DNA from: Poteriospumella lacustris
Lineage: Eukaryota; Sar; Chrysophyceae; Chromulinales; Dinobryaceae
Assembly: GCA_008000375.1 (NCBI GenBank)
Contig: SMOI01000207.1
Coordinates: forward strand, 24,957-57,889
Length of the DNA: 32,933 nt
Direction of reading: 5' to 3'
Shown: piece after piece, positions 1-13,292 of the stretch
Numbering within the stretch: the first letter of the stretch is position 1
Layout of the letters: every line of letters begins with the position of its first letter
Made by a program: the position numbers and the translations under genes
The notes under the pieces: generated by a model
Databases searched by the model: none
The model's input: the letters and a program-made list of their open reading frames with translations, nothing else
Told to the model about the DNA's origin: nothing

Positions 1-1426
1 GCACTTGATGATGTGAAGTCGAGGTTTTGCGAATGCATGTAGGCAACAACCCAGTAGCAAATGAGCGCAATCGTTGAAGAAATGGTGACGACCGATGCCA
101 TTCCATCGCGGGAGATCGACGAAAATGTAAAGTAACCAATCGCACCAGCAAAACCGTTCGAGAACGAGATCGCCGCAAAGGCCGATGTTGAATGCTCGGG
201 TGTATCAGTGAAAAGATCGGCGATGACAGCTTTGTTCGTATTTTCCTACCATCAAAAATCAATTGTTAATGAGAAATCACCTTCATCATGACGAACTGAT
301 CGACATAACTTACCCAAGTACCACGACCGAAACCGTAGATGACCAAGTAGGGAACGATCAATGCCCATGTTCCTAACTGCGTATCGCTAACGAAAAAGAA
401 AATGAAACCCGCAAAAATAAGGCACAAGCCACCAATCGTCATCACGACAGGCTTGCCGAAATGATTTGCCATATATGCTGTGGGGATCGCTGTAACTGCA
501 CCTGTAGCGACAATAATGGCGGACAATAGACCCACCCAGGTAGTACCCAAATTGGATGATCCCGCAATAACAGTACCCAAAACATAGTATGGAACAAAAC
601 TAGAACAAAACCCAAACGCTACTTGGAAGGGAACCATGAGAAGCAAACGAATATCTTCGATCACCAATCGTCCTGACGCCAGCACTTGAGTACTCACCGT
701 TTCGAAAGAAAAATCCCATGTTCCATACTCCGATAGATCTCTCAACGACAAAATAGAAAAAATAGATGCTACCGCAATAACTGTATACACGGTAAAGACG
801 AGGAAATCCGCAATGCTTGGAAAAAGCACGAAAATAACAGTGGCGAGAACTTTGGTAACCATTTCAAAGCCCAAGTAATTGGCGGCGAACATTCCTGCGA
901 ATGTTGAATTGACTTGGTCGACAGGAATTCTAGAGTGCTCTGCGTACAACTTGGCATTGCGAGCAAAATAACGACCTTGAGAAGGCCAAAGAAGCCCACC
1001 AGCAATACCTCCAATTGCGCATGCCAAAATAAACACAGGCCAAGCCATAGCGGGCACCAAAACAGCGAACAAAAACCCTGCAATGTAAATACAATAACCA
1101 GTTACTCCAATCAGTAAGCCATTCTTTGGACCAATCATACTGACGACAGGTTTGGCCAACAGAAAAGCAGTGAGTGCGTAGAAGACATACAACACGCCGC
1201 TACCCACACCTCCCAAACTGCTGCCAAGTTCAGCGGAAGCGTACGCCAAACAACTCACAACACTTCCATGGTTCAAAGAAAACGAAATACACATAGTAAG
1301 AAAGTTGCTGTACAGTGCAGAAGCTTCTTTCTCGTCCACGAACGGAGTAGCAGAAGCTGCTGGTCCGCCTCGCTCCTCGGCCAAAAGTGGCAAGGCTTCT
1401 CCTGGATCAATCTTCTTGCTCGACAT
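1..1426 (-). CDS. UNC93-like major facilitator superfamily protein (3' end outside window)
   Basis: Two exons are visible, complement of 314..1426 and 1..245, separated by a 68 nt GTAAGT...TAG intron (246..313). Joining them restores the UNC93-type stretch GRGTWENTNKAVIADLF across the junction, which is the main basis for the call. The protein is strongly hydrophobic with about eleven membrane segments, and it continues beyond position 1. I start at 1426 (MSSKKIDPGE) because the in-frame extension to 1531 has no good ATG context and looks like leader. An acidic dileucine motif, EALPLL, lies at about residues 10-15 and could direct endosomal or lysosomal sorting. UNC93 relatives act as membrane chaperones or transporters; substrate unknown. 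It is divergent from the gene at 1856. Confidence 0.85.
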
Positions 1427-1855
1427 GTCAAGGTTTCCAAGGTCAATCAACAAAAATGTCACCGATATTGGTATGTCTACACTCCTTTTCCTCTGAGTTA
1501 TGTTGTTATCATGTTTTCCAGCAGATGCCACAAAAATATCCGCCGCCCTGTGAAAATTTCACGACGATGATACACAGAGGCTGGCGTCCTTTGGGTTTGT
1601 CTGTGCTTTCAGCCGTTTCGTTTCGGTCGCAGGGAGAACCACCTGTCTGTCTTTGTCGGTTGTTGTTTGTGGTTTGCTTTTGGCGATACTTCTTCCCCAA
1701 GCAGAGAAATGGGAACAGCCATGTTGATTCATCGATGCTCTGCTAAAATCTATTAGAGAATACTGTTGCATATCGTATTCGAAGCAAATAATTCCTTGCA
1801 GAACCATCTTCTGTTTGTATCTGAAAGTGCTCAATATTCTGATCAGACGGTGAAC
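1427..1855. other. Divergent intergenic region
   Basis: This 429 bp stretch separates the starts of two divergent genes (1426 on minus, 1856 on plus), so it should hold both promoters and leaders. In-frame upstream extensions exist on both sides (to 1531 and 1766) without convincing start context. I see no RNA gene and no clear TATA element. Confidence 0.5.
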
Positions 1856-3112
1856 ATGGGCGCTTCAGCAGGTGTAATGGTTGCTGCCATTCCAGCAGAG
1901 TCTAATGCAACCAAAGAGCAACAAGACTTTGCGTTTAAAGTTCTTCATCACGATCTTCAGTATGGAGCACTGGCCATCAAAATGGGCAAGGATAATCCCA
2001 ACCCATTGCCCGACAGCGAGGTCTTTAACCGTATTTTCCACATTTGGCATTCTGCCATTAAGGAAATGAACGTTCCTTATATCGAGTGTGTAAATCCTGC
2101 GGTTATCTTGTACAAGCACACGTTGCTATCTGCAGAAGAGGCCAAAGATATCAACGATCAAATCCAAAAAGAAATTGTCAATCGCGACAAGGCTGAATAT
2201 CGCATACATCATCCATCAAAGGCCACAAACGACTATAGTCAAAGCTTCGGGGGAACTGCAGAAGATACAAAAAATGAGAAAGAGGCCGCAGCAATCTTAC
2301 GGGGCGGAGTGGATGATGTTATCGAGGCCCCGAAGGTGTATCAGTCTCCGTATTTGACGCCTCCGACTTTTCTCCATCAATCGGAACGCCAAGCGTTACG
2401 GAAGGAAGGCAAATGGCTGCGTTATCTTTCTGCGAATGGTTGCTATATGTACTTCAACACGTTGTCGCATGAATTGCATTCCAATCGACCCGAAGAGTAT
2501 GTGGAAGAAGCCGGTGCTGACAGTGCGGCTAGCACGGCCGATGCTGCTCCCGCAGACCCTGCGAATGGATTACCTGTGATTGAGATCGCTGATTTACCAC
2601 AAGAAGTCGAACGCATCATCAAGGAGTTGAAGAAGACGCCTTTGTTGATTGACGTCTCCGAGGGTCACGTCGTGCGTACGTTCTACACGTACAAGGCACA
2701 ACTGGAAGACGTCTCACCCATGACGGTACCATTCGGTAAATCCGGGGTGAAGAAGGAAGAATTCATGGAGCGTTGTCGTAAGACGTTGGTCAGTGCGATG
2801 AAAGCCGGGCAATACTTTGTTCTGTACATGGGCGGGGTGAACATTGAGCATGCCGACATCAAGAACAAACTCTGCAAGAAGGACGTCTTTCCGAAGGATG
2901 TCTTCATCAAAAGTGGTGAGCATTTGATCAACGATGCGGACAAACGGAAATTGATTTATCGAGACGCCGATTTGGAAGAAGGAGAAGCCATTGTCCGTGA
3001 AGGGTTTCATACGATTGTGGTATCGTCGTTGAGCCCTTTCGATTTCCAACACAAACTGGAAGACTGCATCCCTCTGGGTTATATGCACCCGGTCTTTGTG
3101 AAAACAGACTGA
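1856..3112 (+). CDS. Unrecognised 418-residue protein with WW-like segment
   Basis: Single-exon gene. I choose the ATG at 1856 (AACATGGGC context, MGASAGVMVA); the frame is open upstream to 1766 but that part reads like leader. The N-terminal 110 residues are globular and unrecognised. At about residues 182-211 a WW-like segment is visible: an initial Trp (KWLRYL), then NG, YMYFN and a final RP, but the second signature Trp is replaced. A small Ala/Asp-rich linker follows (about 217-237). The C-terminal 180 residues are charged, well-ordered alpha/beta-like sequence (PLLIDVSEGHVVRTFYTY, FVLYMGGVNIEHADI) that I cannot assign. No signal peptide or membrane segment. A conserved protist protein is likely, function unknown. 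Confidence 0.8.
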   Translation: MGASAGVMVAAIPAESNATKEQQDFAFKVLHHDLQYGALAIKMGKDNPNPLPDSEVFNRIFHIWHSAIKEMNVPYIECVNPAVILYKHTLLSAEEAKDINDQIQKEIVNRDKAEYRIHHPSKATNDYSQSFGGTAEDTKNEKEAAAILRGGVDDVIEAPKVYQSPYLTPPTFLHQSERQALRKEGKWLRYLSANGCYMYFNTLSHELHSNRPEEYVEEAGADSAASTADAAPADPANGLPVIEIADLPQEVERIIKELKKTPLLIDVSEGHVVRTFYTYKAQLEDVSPMTVPFGKSGVKKEEFMERCRKTLVSAMKAGQYFVLYMGGVNIEHADIKNKLCKKDVFPKDVFIKSGEHLINDADKRKLIYRDADLEEGEAIVREGFHTIVVSSLSPFDFQHKLEDCIPLGYMHPVFVKTD

Positions 3113-3735
3113 GATCAGCGTAGATGAGATGCTTTCACTCGCTGCTCTGTGGCCCGTTGGATCAGCTTAGATTTGGTAGAGTTCCTCGTGTTCTTTTCTT
3201 TCTTGTTGTGGTTATCTGTGATGGTTGAATAGTCTCCCGGGCAGCAGCCATACGACTTTCTTTTGTTCTTTTGGTTTTGCGCTTGCGTCGAAATCCTTTC
3301 GTGTGGGGGTGTGTGGCGAGGCATCGTTCATCGGGTCGCCACTGGGAGACACCACAAGGTAGACCTATCTGAGTGAGCAGGTGGTTGCTTCATGTATCGT
3401 CGTCCCAGTGTGCTCGCGCGTTCCTCTGCTTTACCTTCTTCGCTTTGCTTTATTTTCTATTCGTTGTTGTTGATGCTACTGTATTTCATGCCCTGTAAGG
3501 CGGTGTGGGGCGGTGTGCGTGTGTGAAGATGCGCATCGCCCCACCACTACCGATCAAACCACCAACATGGTGGCGGTTTCCCTTCTCTCTTTCCTCTCTC
3601 TCTCTCGTTCTTCTCTGTCTGTCTTTCCATTCTTTCTGTTGTGTAATAAGAGCGCTTAATGAGATCATAGGACGACCGTCTATAAGTCTGCGAGTTTGTT
3701 TACTTCTCGCGGTAATGCCCGAGGGGGGGGGGCGG
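3113..3735. other. Long convergent intergenic region
   Basis: This is 623 bp between two convergent genes, much longer than the other simple convergent gap here (74 bp between NECAP and the reductase gene). It is T/G-rich without a credible ORF. An 8 bp inverted repeat, CACTGGGA at 3350-3357 and TCCCAGTG at 3403-3410, brackets a 45 nt loop in which CCAC and GTGG can extend the pairing. It could be UTR structure or a small RNA; nothing matches a known RNA family by eye. Confidence 0.4.
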
Positions 3736-6700
3736 TTACACGTTCCATCGAGGTCGACCTTGCTTCGCCGCCATTTGACCGACGGACAACAGCGGGATGT
3801 GCACGTGTCGACCGATCGAGACATCACTACGACTCGTGTCGAAGGAATACAACGACGATGTGGAAGAGTCCAGGGAGACACGCGGGGAGGCGATCGAATG
3901 ATCGACGTCCTCACGGGCATCACGGGGCGCTTCTCCTGCCACCGCGGCACCGACGAGATCTTCGGAGACATCGTCTTCATCGTCCACGTCACTGCCACGG
4001 CCACGGTGGCGATGCGGTTGACTTGAGTGGGAGTGATGCGGGCGATGGCGATGCTGATGCTGATGCTGATGCTGATGCTGGTCACGAGCAGCGAGGAGTC
4101 GACCACCGGTGGAGGAGGGCACCGACGGCTCGGAGGAGTCATCCGACCAGTGCCGCTGCGACCAATCCTGGGAGTCCGTCGTGGGCGGTGGCTCTGCACG
4201 TCCCTTTCGTCTGTCCGTCGGCTCTGCTGCTGCTGCTGCAGAGGATTGTTCTGTGGTACGTGTCGCATTGAGCGGTGAGGAAGCAGACGATGATGCCCAC
4301 GACGAGGAAGCACTTCCAGCGGACCGAGGCTTGGTGCGTGCTTGAATCCGACTTAAGCCGGTTGTTCCATCGGCGGGATCGCGGACAGATCGACGCAAAC
4401 GAGGCGCAGCGGTGGATAGCGGACGGTGTTCATCACGAGAGACGGAGATATCCGACGACGCCATCGATTCTGCGACCGACGACGACGACGCCCAACTGGA
4501 CGTCGCCTGGCGACCGACCAAGGCGCGTGGTGTCTGATACAACCCGGCGCTCTTCACCTGCCGCGTGGCATGATGCGGCAGCACCGACGAGACCAACGGA
4601 GGCAGCCCATGCATACACTTCGACCCTGTACCCGCATCGTTGCTGTCGTCGAAGTCATCGTCATTGTCATCATCGTTGTCGTCACCAGTGGTGTCCACAC
4701 TGGCAGCCAGGCGCGACCGTGAAGGTTTCTGCTGTGCGGGGCGGCGTTTCGCTGGTTCGAGAAAGCTGCTGCCCTCTTCCGTCCAACGCTCACGGTCACT
4801 GTCTTCGTCTGCTGCGCCCCCATCCACACGCTTCTCTCGTCGAGGGAGGTCATCGTGGTCATCCATGACGTGTCGACTGCGTAGCACCGGTACCGCACGG
4901 CGGTTGGCGGTAGAGTCGCCGGTGAAACCGCCGGGACGACGAGGATCGTGATGATGCAGTGGGTCGTGACGGTACTTCGCCGCTTGACGAAGAAAGCGTC
5001 GATCAGAGTCCTGTTCCTCGTCCTCTTCGTCCTCTTCGTCGTCCTCTGCGAAGGTGCCGCCACTCGTGTCAGTACTGCGGTCGCCTCCTCTGCCACCTCT
5101 GCCCCCGGTGGACGACGACCGTGTCAAGTCCGCACGGTCCCCGTACAACGCATGAAACTCTTCGTCTTCATCCGCCAACGACATCATGTCGTCAAAGGCG
5201 CCCCCGTCGCCAAACAAACGACTGTGGCTGTCATCACCTTCACGACGTTCGCGCAGCATCGCTTGGGTACGTTGTCGACTGTCTTCTTGCGCTTGGCGTA
5301 TCTGACGCAAGTTCAACGGATCTTCTTCGGCTTCACGTAACACTCGTCGACCGGGTACTTCTTCACGTTCCGTCAATTGATGCAGGGGAAACCCCCGTCG
5401 GCCCGTCTGGTGTACCGGCGCCGTATGACGCAACGTGCCCAAAGGACGATAACCCCGTCGGTAATCATCTTCGACGTCATCTTCCCAATAGCCCAACGCC
5501 GATCGCACTCCGACCTTGACGCCTTCTTGTACCGCTTTCATCACTTCTTCTTTGTTCATCGTTCCCGTCGTATCCGGTGTCTTGTACGCGCCAGCGACCG
5601 TCGTGAGCAATTTCTGCGCAAAATCCATGAAATCTTGCGGCTGTAACGACGGTGTCCCGGTCGTCGTAGGTGGCGGTGGAGTGGGATTGGGTCGATTGAG
5701 AAGCATCATGGTCAGGGGCATGGCACGGCGTTGGACAGGAGCATCGAATTTGGCCCGCAATTCTTTCTCCGCAATGACTTCGCCGTATTCGTCGAGTCCC
5801 GCTTGGGCCAAGGCCTGAGGTAACGTGACCTTGGGCGGTGCCACATACGGACCGGTGAGGGTCTTGCCACCCAATACCACGTCTCCAAAGGCCGTGCGAT
5901 ATGGTGGCAACGGCGGTGTGGTGTGTTCGATCACTGAGGAAGGTTCCACGGCCCCGGCAGGTGGAGCGACAGGGGCCGGTTCAGGTTCCGGTAGCAAATC
6001 GGCCGTATCCACGACTTTATCTGTTGCAGTCACACAGAACAAGATAAGCGGGGAGGAACAAAGGGGCGGCGGGGCGGGGATGGGGACGGCTTTTACCTTC
6101 TTTGACCGGTGCCGGTGGAGATTCCGGCGCGGCGGGCATGATGAAGACCTGCGGCTCGGGTGGGGGAGCCGCCTTGTCGGCCAATTCTTGGACCAACGCC
6201 AACATAATCGCTTGCTGCCCCTGCATCGCCGCCTTATTGGATGCAACGATGGTGTCCATGATCGCCAATAAATCCTTCTCCACCGAGGGTTTGGTGACTT
6301 CGACGATCACTGGTGGTTGTGGTGCGACCGACGGTGGCGGTGGAGGTGGCGGTGGGACATCGTCATCTTCCTCTTCCGTGTGGTCCGTTTGCACTTCAAT
6401 TTCCGTGGTTTGAGGCGGTTCGGGTAAACGAATAATGCTGGGTTTCTTCTGGACGTTGATGATGGTGTAGGTTTCTTCTTCGTCTTCTTCGTGTAGAGGT
6501 GGAGGAGGTTGGTGCGACGGTGGTGCCATGGGCACGTGTTCCTCCCACGAGGCATCGGGCGGTGGTGGAGCTGCTGCTGGCATAGGCACTTCGTACATAA
6601 ACGGTTGCGGAATCTGCGCGACGATTTCTTCCAAGATCTGTAGCAAATCGACCTCGTCCACCACGTCTTGGAAGCTTTCCAGCGTCTCTTGAATCTACAC

Positions 6701-7780
6701 ACAACACAGGCGGCGGCGGCCTTCAGTCGTCAGCGAAATCCGTCCAACAGCAAACAAGGGGGGGATACGTACCAACTGCTCTACCGCAGCCATGAGCGCG
6801 TGGTCTTTCCACACTTGCTTCTCTTCCAAGGCGTCCAGAATCAACTTCAGTTTCTTCGACGATTTCAATCGCTCCTTGTTGAACCTGTGTCGATCGAACA
6901 ACAAATCAGATTAAAAGAGGCGAGGTGCCAATATCATCGACCATGCAGCATACGAACGTACTTGTTGTCGGTCTTCGTCAAACGATCTTTCAATCGTTTC
7001 ATTTCTTGACTGGTCGTCAGCAACTTCGATTGCAGCGATCTGGCGAGGGGTTCGAAAGACACCGCTTTCTTCTTTTTTCTACATAAGCAAGGGGTATACA
7101 TGTAAAACGGCCAGAGCAAGGAGGCGAGGATGGCATCGTTGGGGAACATACTTTTTCGTTGTCTTCGTGGATTCCTTCGGTCCATTAGCGAGATCCGTCG
7201 GAGTGATGCGAAGGTTTTTATATTCGGGCGGAAAATAGCCCTGTCGCATGGACGGAACCATTGTTGTGCTTCCTGTTGCTCGAACAGCGATATTTTCCAA
7301 GGATAAGGCCGCACCAGCTCCTCCACCTCCTCCGAACAAACGAGACGTTCCTCCTGCTGCGTAAGCCATCTGTTGGCTCGATTTCAGCCCTCGCATATGT
7401 GGAGAAACATAAGGAGGAATAAATATTGGATCTTCTGGCGAGGATCCTGTTCCTCGATGTGCTTGTCGTGTAGAGCTACTTGATGGTGGTTCAACACCGC
7501 TTCGGCGCTGAAGGTAAGCTTCTTTTGCAGCTTGGACCCTCATGCCGCGATGATGCTCGATCTCCGTTAAAACGGGGCGACTGAGAACATCGATCACAAC
7601 CCGTTCATGTGCAACACTTCGGAGCTCAGCTTGAACTCGAAATAATTCTTGCTCGATATGCTCGACTGATTTCTTTTCTTCTTCCGAAAGAAACCGGACG
7701 TCTCCCATCAGATTCTTCTTGTAATTAAATGCATCTTGCTCCGCACCAGAAGTAATTTCACTGACTCCTCTACTTTCCAT
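3736..7780 (-). CDS. Large low-complexity coiled-coil protein, five exons, unrecognised
   Basis: Exons are the complement of 7152..7780, 6962..7078, 6773..6884, 6097..6694 and 3736..6020; the four introns are 73-78 nt with GTATGT, GTACGT, GTACGT and GTAAAA donors and AG acceptors. The spliced frame is 3741 nt (1246 residues). The N-terminus (MESRGVSEIT) has a probable coiled coil at about 20-85 (EEEKKSVEHIEQELFRVQAE). A Lys-rich helical segment follows, then acidic and proline-rich blocks (eight prolines in a row near 6340) and a helix AIMLALVQELADK. The last exon has one folded-looking part (DFMDFAQKLLTTVAGAY) and a very long Asp/Glu/Ser/Arg-rich tail with a His-Gln repeat. A scaffold of cytoskeleton or cilium is possible, but I have no family match. 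Confidence 0.75.
4051..4080 (+). repeat. Hexanucleotide microsatellite (ATGCTG)x5
   Basis: Five perfect copies of ATGCTG lie within the last exon of the large low-complexity gene. On the coding (minus) strand they read as CAG/CAT codons, giving an alternating Gln-His run followed by a diverged His-Arg tail. This is an expandable coding microsatellite. Confidence 0.9.
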
Positions 7781-8114
7781 GATCACTCACGAATACAACA
7801 GAAGGCTGGGAAATCGTATGAGTCGATGATCGAAAGTGAGAAAGTGAGAAATTTTGGTCGCTCTGAAAGGCGGCGACCATTTCAAATTGAAAAGGACGGT
7901 GCATGACGACGACGGCGGCATGGCTCCTTCTGGCTGCTGTCTGTAAAAAGCGAAACGTCTGCTGCTAACAGCCTTCGACATCTGTAGGGGAACTGGCGAT
8001 GGTTGGGGATTGTACGAAAAATGGGTGGGTTTAAACGTTAATTACAAGTGGGTTTCCGATCGGGGAGCGAAAGTGAACGGAGTGCAAGGTGAAGACGATG
8101 TGTAGCCAGCCTCC
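7781..8114. other. Intergenic region upstream of the low-complexity gene
   Basis: These 334 bp lie between the start of the low-complexity gene (7780) and the stop of the IDH gene (8115), both on the minus strand. A 64-codon minus-strand frame (7787-7981) is not convincing. The region probably holds the promoter of one gene and the 3' end region of the other. Confidence 0.4.
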
Positions 8115-10837
<2,723 letters not shown>

Positions 10838-11605
10838 TCACATATTATAAACCCGGGATATCATTGTACACATGTTGGGTGGGAGAACCAATGCATAGTT
10901 GTCCTTAAACATCGAATTCCAATGGACGACGAAAACAACAACATGGATAACACGATGCGACGTTTCTCGCCAATAATGAACGACACGAAACCCTTCGGCG
11001 TGGTGCCTTCGAGGAGGGCAACGGATACAAGTCGAAGTGACAGTGACAAAGGGCGGTGCATTACAGGAATTCTGAGAGCTTGACGCGGCTTCGTGATCGC
11101 GAACATAGCACGACAACACCTTCTGCAATAAGGAATATTGCATGCCATCCTCGCCAACATCGTAGATCTCGGTTTTTCGAACGACATACTCGACCTCTAA
11201 TCGATCTTGCGGAGTCATGGACACTCTCAATTGATGGCGTCAGTGAGCATTGCAAAGTATGTAGGAGCACTTTCTGGAAGGTGTATGTCGGTCTTGATTC
11301 GGCGAGGAATTCTCTGCACGACGGCGTTGTGAAGATGAAATGGAAGGACGAAGAACACACCACACAGACTCGTCAATATCCCCCAGATCCAACAGAGATC
11401 CATACGAAAGATCACGTGCACTTGTGCTAGCCAAGTGTCGGAACTCGTCAGCTAGGACATTGAAGAAAATTTTCGTTTCCTATCAGGCTTTTGGTTCAAA
11501 CATACCAAACTTTCCCTCAACTTTCGTCGATAAGATGTTTCGCATCAGGCTCAGAATCTGAGCCACACGATGAAATTCAAAACGTTGGAGAACTGATTTC
11601 GTCAT
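10838..11605 (-). pseudogene. Possible gene or pseudogene with one in-frame TGA, unrecognised
   Basis: Exon 1 is the complement of 11506..11605, starting MTKSVLQRFEFHRVAQILSL; a 54 nt intron with good sites (GTATGT...CCTAG, 11452..11505) leads into a second exon from 11451. That frame then stays open down to the TGA at 10838, except for a single TGA at 11240-11242 (codon 104 of 238). About 200 codons with only one stop is unlikely by chance and the codon quality is good (for example EVEYVVRKTEIYDVGEDGMQ). Either a short 103-residue protein ends at 11240, or the gene is decayed by a nonsense mutation, or a 45 nt GTGCTC...TTGAG intron (in frame, with a branch-like CTCACTGAC) removes the stop. 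No family recognised; the His/Cys-containing C-terminal part gives no clear domain. Confidence 0.4.
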
Positions 11606-11772
11606 TTTATCCACGATGCTATGCTAAACTCACTTCTCAATACACTGCTTAGAAAGTCGAAGTTCAGAAATCAGCAGTAAAGTTGGAAGGCAAGCCATGC
11701 AATCATCTCATTAGTTCGCTTCGTTCATTTGTTTTCTCCTCCAGTCTGCCACACACAAAGTCACTCAGTTGT

Positions 11773-13108
11773 CGAAAAAGTCGAGTTTTCATCACTTCAA
11801 CCAGAATATCCTCCTTTTTCAGACGTTTCAAAATATCGAAGATGGTCTGCCACACTTGTGGTGACTCGACCCCCGGGACAGAGAAAAAACAGCGTCAGTG
11901 GCGCGGCCGCCACCACGACTCTCAGGCTCAGGCTCGGACTGCCCCTTTTGTTGGAAAAAAAGGCGAGTGAAATCGTTTGTATGATCACGAAGTGCTCTTC
12001 CTTTGCACATTTATATTTCTGACGATTGATTCAAAATGGGAAAGGTCATTAGAGGTTGTCGTAAGGGAAAGGGATCCGTCTACAAGGCCCACACCACTGG
12101 ACGCAAGGGTCCTGTCGCTTACAAGAGACAGGACTTCGCCGAGAGACACGGCTACGTTAAGGGCGTCGTGAAGGAGATCCGCCACGACTCTGGCAGAGGT
12201 GCCCCTGTTGCCAAGGTCCAGTTCAAGGATGCCTACAGATTCAAGAGAATCAACACCCTCATCTGCGCTCCTGAGGGTCTTCACTCCGGCCAGTTCATCT
12301 TCGCCGGCAAGAAGGGTAAGTTTATTTGTTTTCGTGACAGCTGGTGAATTCCCCAAAGGATATCACCGTTTTCTATCGAACACCATGTTAATTTATGCTG
12401 TTTTCCATTTTATAGCTGAGTTGGCTGTTGGAAACATCCTTCCTTTGGCTCAGATCCCTGAGGGTACTGTCATCTGCAACGTTGAGGCCAAGATTGGTGA
12501 CAACGGTGTGATGGCCCGCGCCTCCGGTGACTATGCCCTCATTGTCGCCCAGGATGCTGACAAGGGCACCACCCGCATCAGACTTCCTTCTGGCAGCAAG
12601 AAGACTGTCGCCAACCAGTGCAGAGCCATGATTGGTTTGATTGCTGGTGGTGGAAGAACCGACAAGCCCATCTTGAAGGCTGGTCGTGCTTACCACAAGT
12701 ACCGTGTCAAGAGAAACGAGTGGCCCAAGGTCCGCGGTGTTGCCATGAACCCTGTTGATCACCCTCACGGTGGTGGTAACCAACAGCACATGGGTAAGCC
12801 CGGTACTGTCCGACGGGACATGCCTGCCGGTGCCAAGTCCGGTCAGATCTCTGCCCGCAGAACTGGCCGTGTCAGAGGTTCCCTCCGCACTGATGAGGTG
12901 TAAATTGATTGACTAATTAAATTAGTCAGTTGATTGCATCCCAACTCCAACCGTGCTTGGTATCCTCATGGACGCGAAGCATTTCCGCCACTTCCCACCC
13001 TCTGTAATTCCCTCAAAATGCCTTCAATCGCAAATCTTCTTTGTTTCGACTTCTAGCTCACCCCTTAAAGGGAATTTACCATAGGTCCAACATGCACAGC
13101 GCGGAAAC
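11773..13108 (+). repeat. Left arm of large inverted repeat carrying RPL8 copy 1
   Basis: This segment is repeated in reverse complement at 13293..14658. Positions 11773-12911 appear identical to the complement of 13520-14658 (1139 bp): the leader, both exons, the intron and 8 nt past the stop. From 12912 the arms are still alignable but carry many substitutions and a net 30 nt length difference until about 13108. The conserved part starts 263 bp upstream of the RPL8 ATG, so the promoter is duplicated too. Confidence 0.93.
12036..12903 (+). CDS. RPL8: Cytosolic ribosomal protein uL2 (RPL8), copy 1
   Basis: Exons 12036..12315 and 12416..12903 with a 100 nt GTAAGT...TATAG intron give 255 residues, the normal size (human 257). 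The product is the uL2 subunit protein that helps form the peptidyl-transferase centre of the 60S subunit. It starts [20 protein letters not shown] and contains the hallmark loop [20 protein letters not shown], including the conserved His-Gly-Gly-Gly stretch whose His is hydroxylated in some eukaryotes. The junction codon is GCT (AGKKAELAVGN). Coding sequence, intron and 263 bp of upstream sequence appear identical to the inverted copy at 13528..14395. Confidence 0.98.
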
Positions 13109-13292
13109 TCGACTTCATACCAGTGATCCCAACTGGGATCTGTGTCTCTTTGATTGAACGAAGACAGTGAAAGAACCACTCCTATCTTTGGACGATCAAC
13201 CTACTCCCCACTTTTGCTCATCGAATTTCATAGCTTCCACATTTGCACGAAGAACCGTTTCTCTTGCGTGGAGGGAGTGAGGCCCAATAAAT
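13109..13292. other. Unique spacer between the RPL8 arms
   Basis: About 184 bp of non-repeated sequence separates the two tail-to-tail arms. It contains a small hairpin, GATCCCA/TGGGATC at 13125-13140, and an AATAAA-like signal near 13285 that could serve the plus-strand copy. Confidence 0.6.

Noticed and set aside
11240-11242. TGA as a selenocysteine codon
   Set aside because: I could not find a convincing SECIS-like structure between 10475 and 10837, and the protein family is unknown; nonsense mutation or splicing are simpler.
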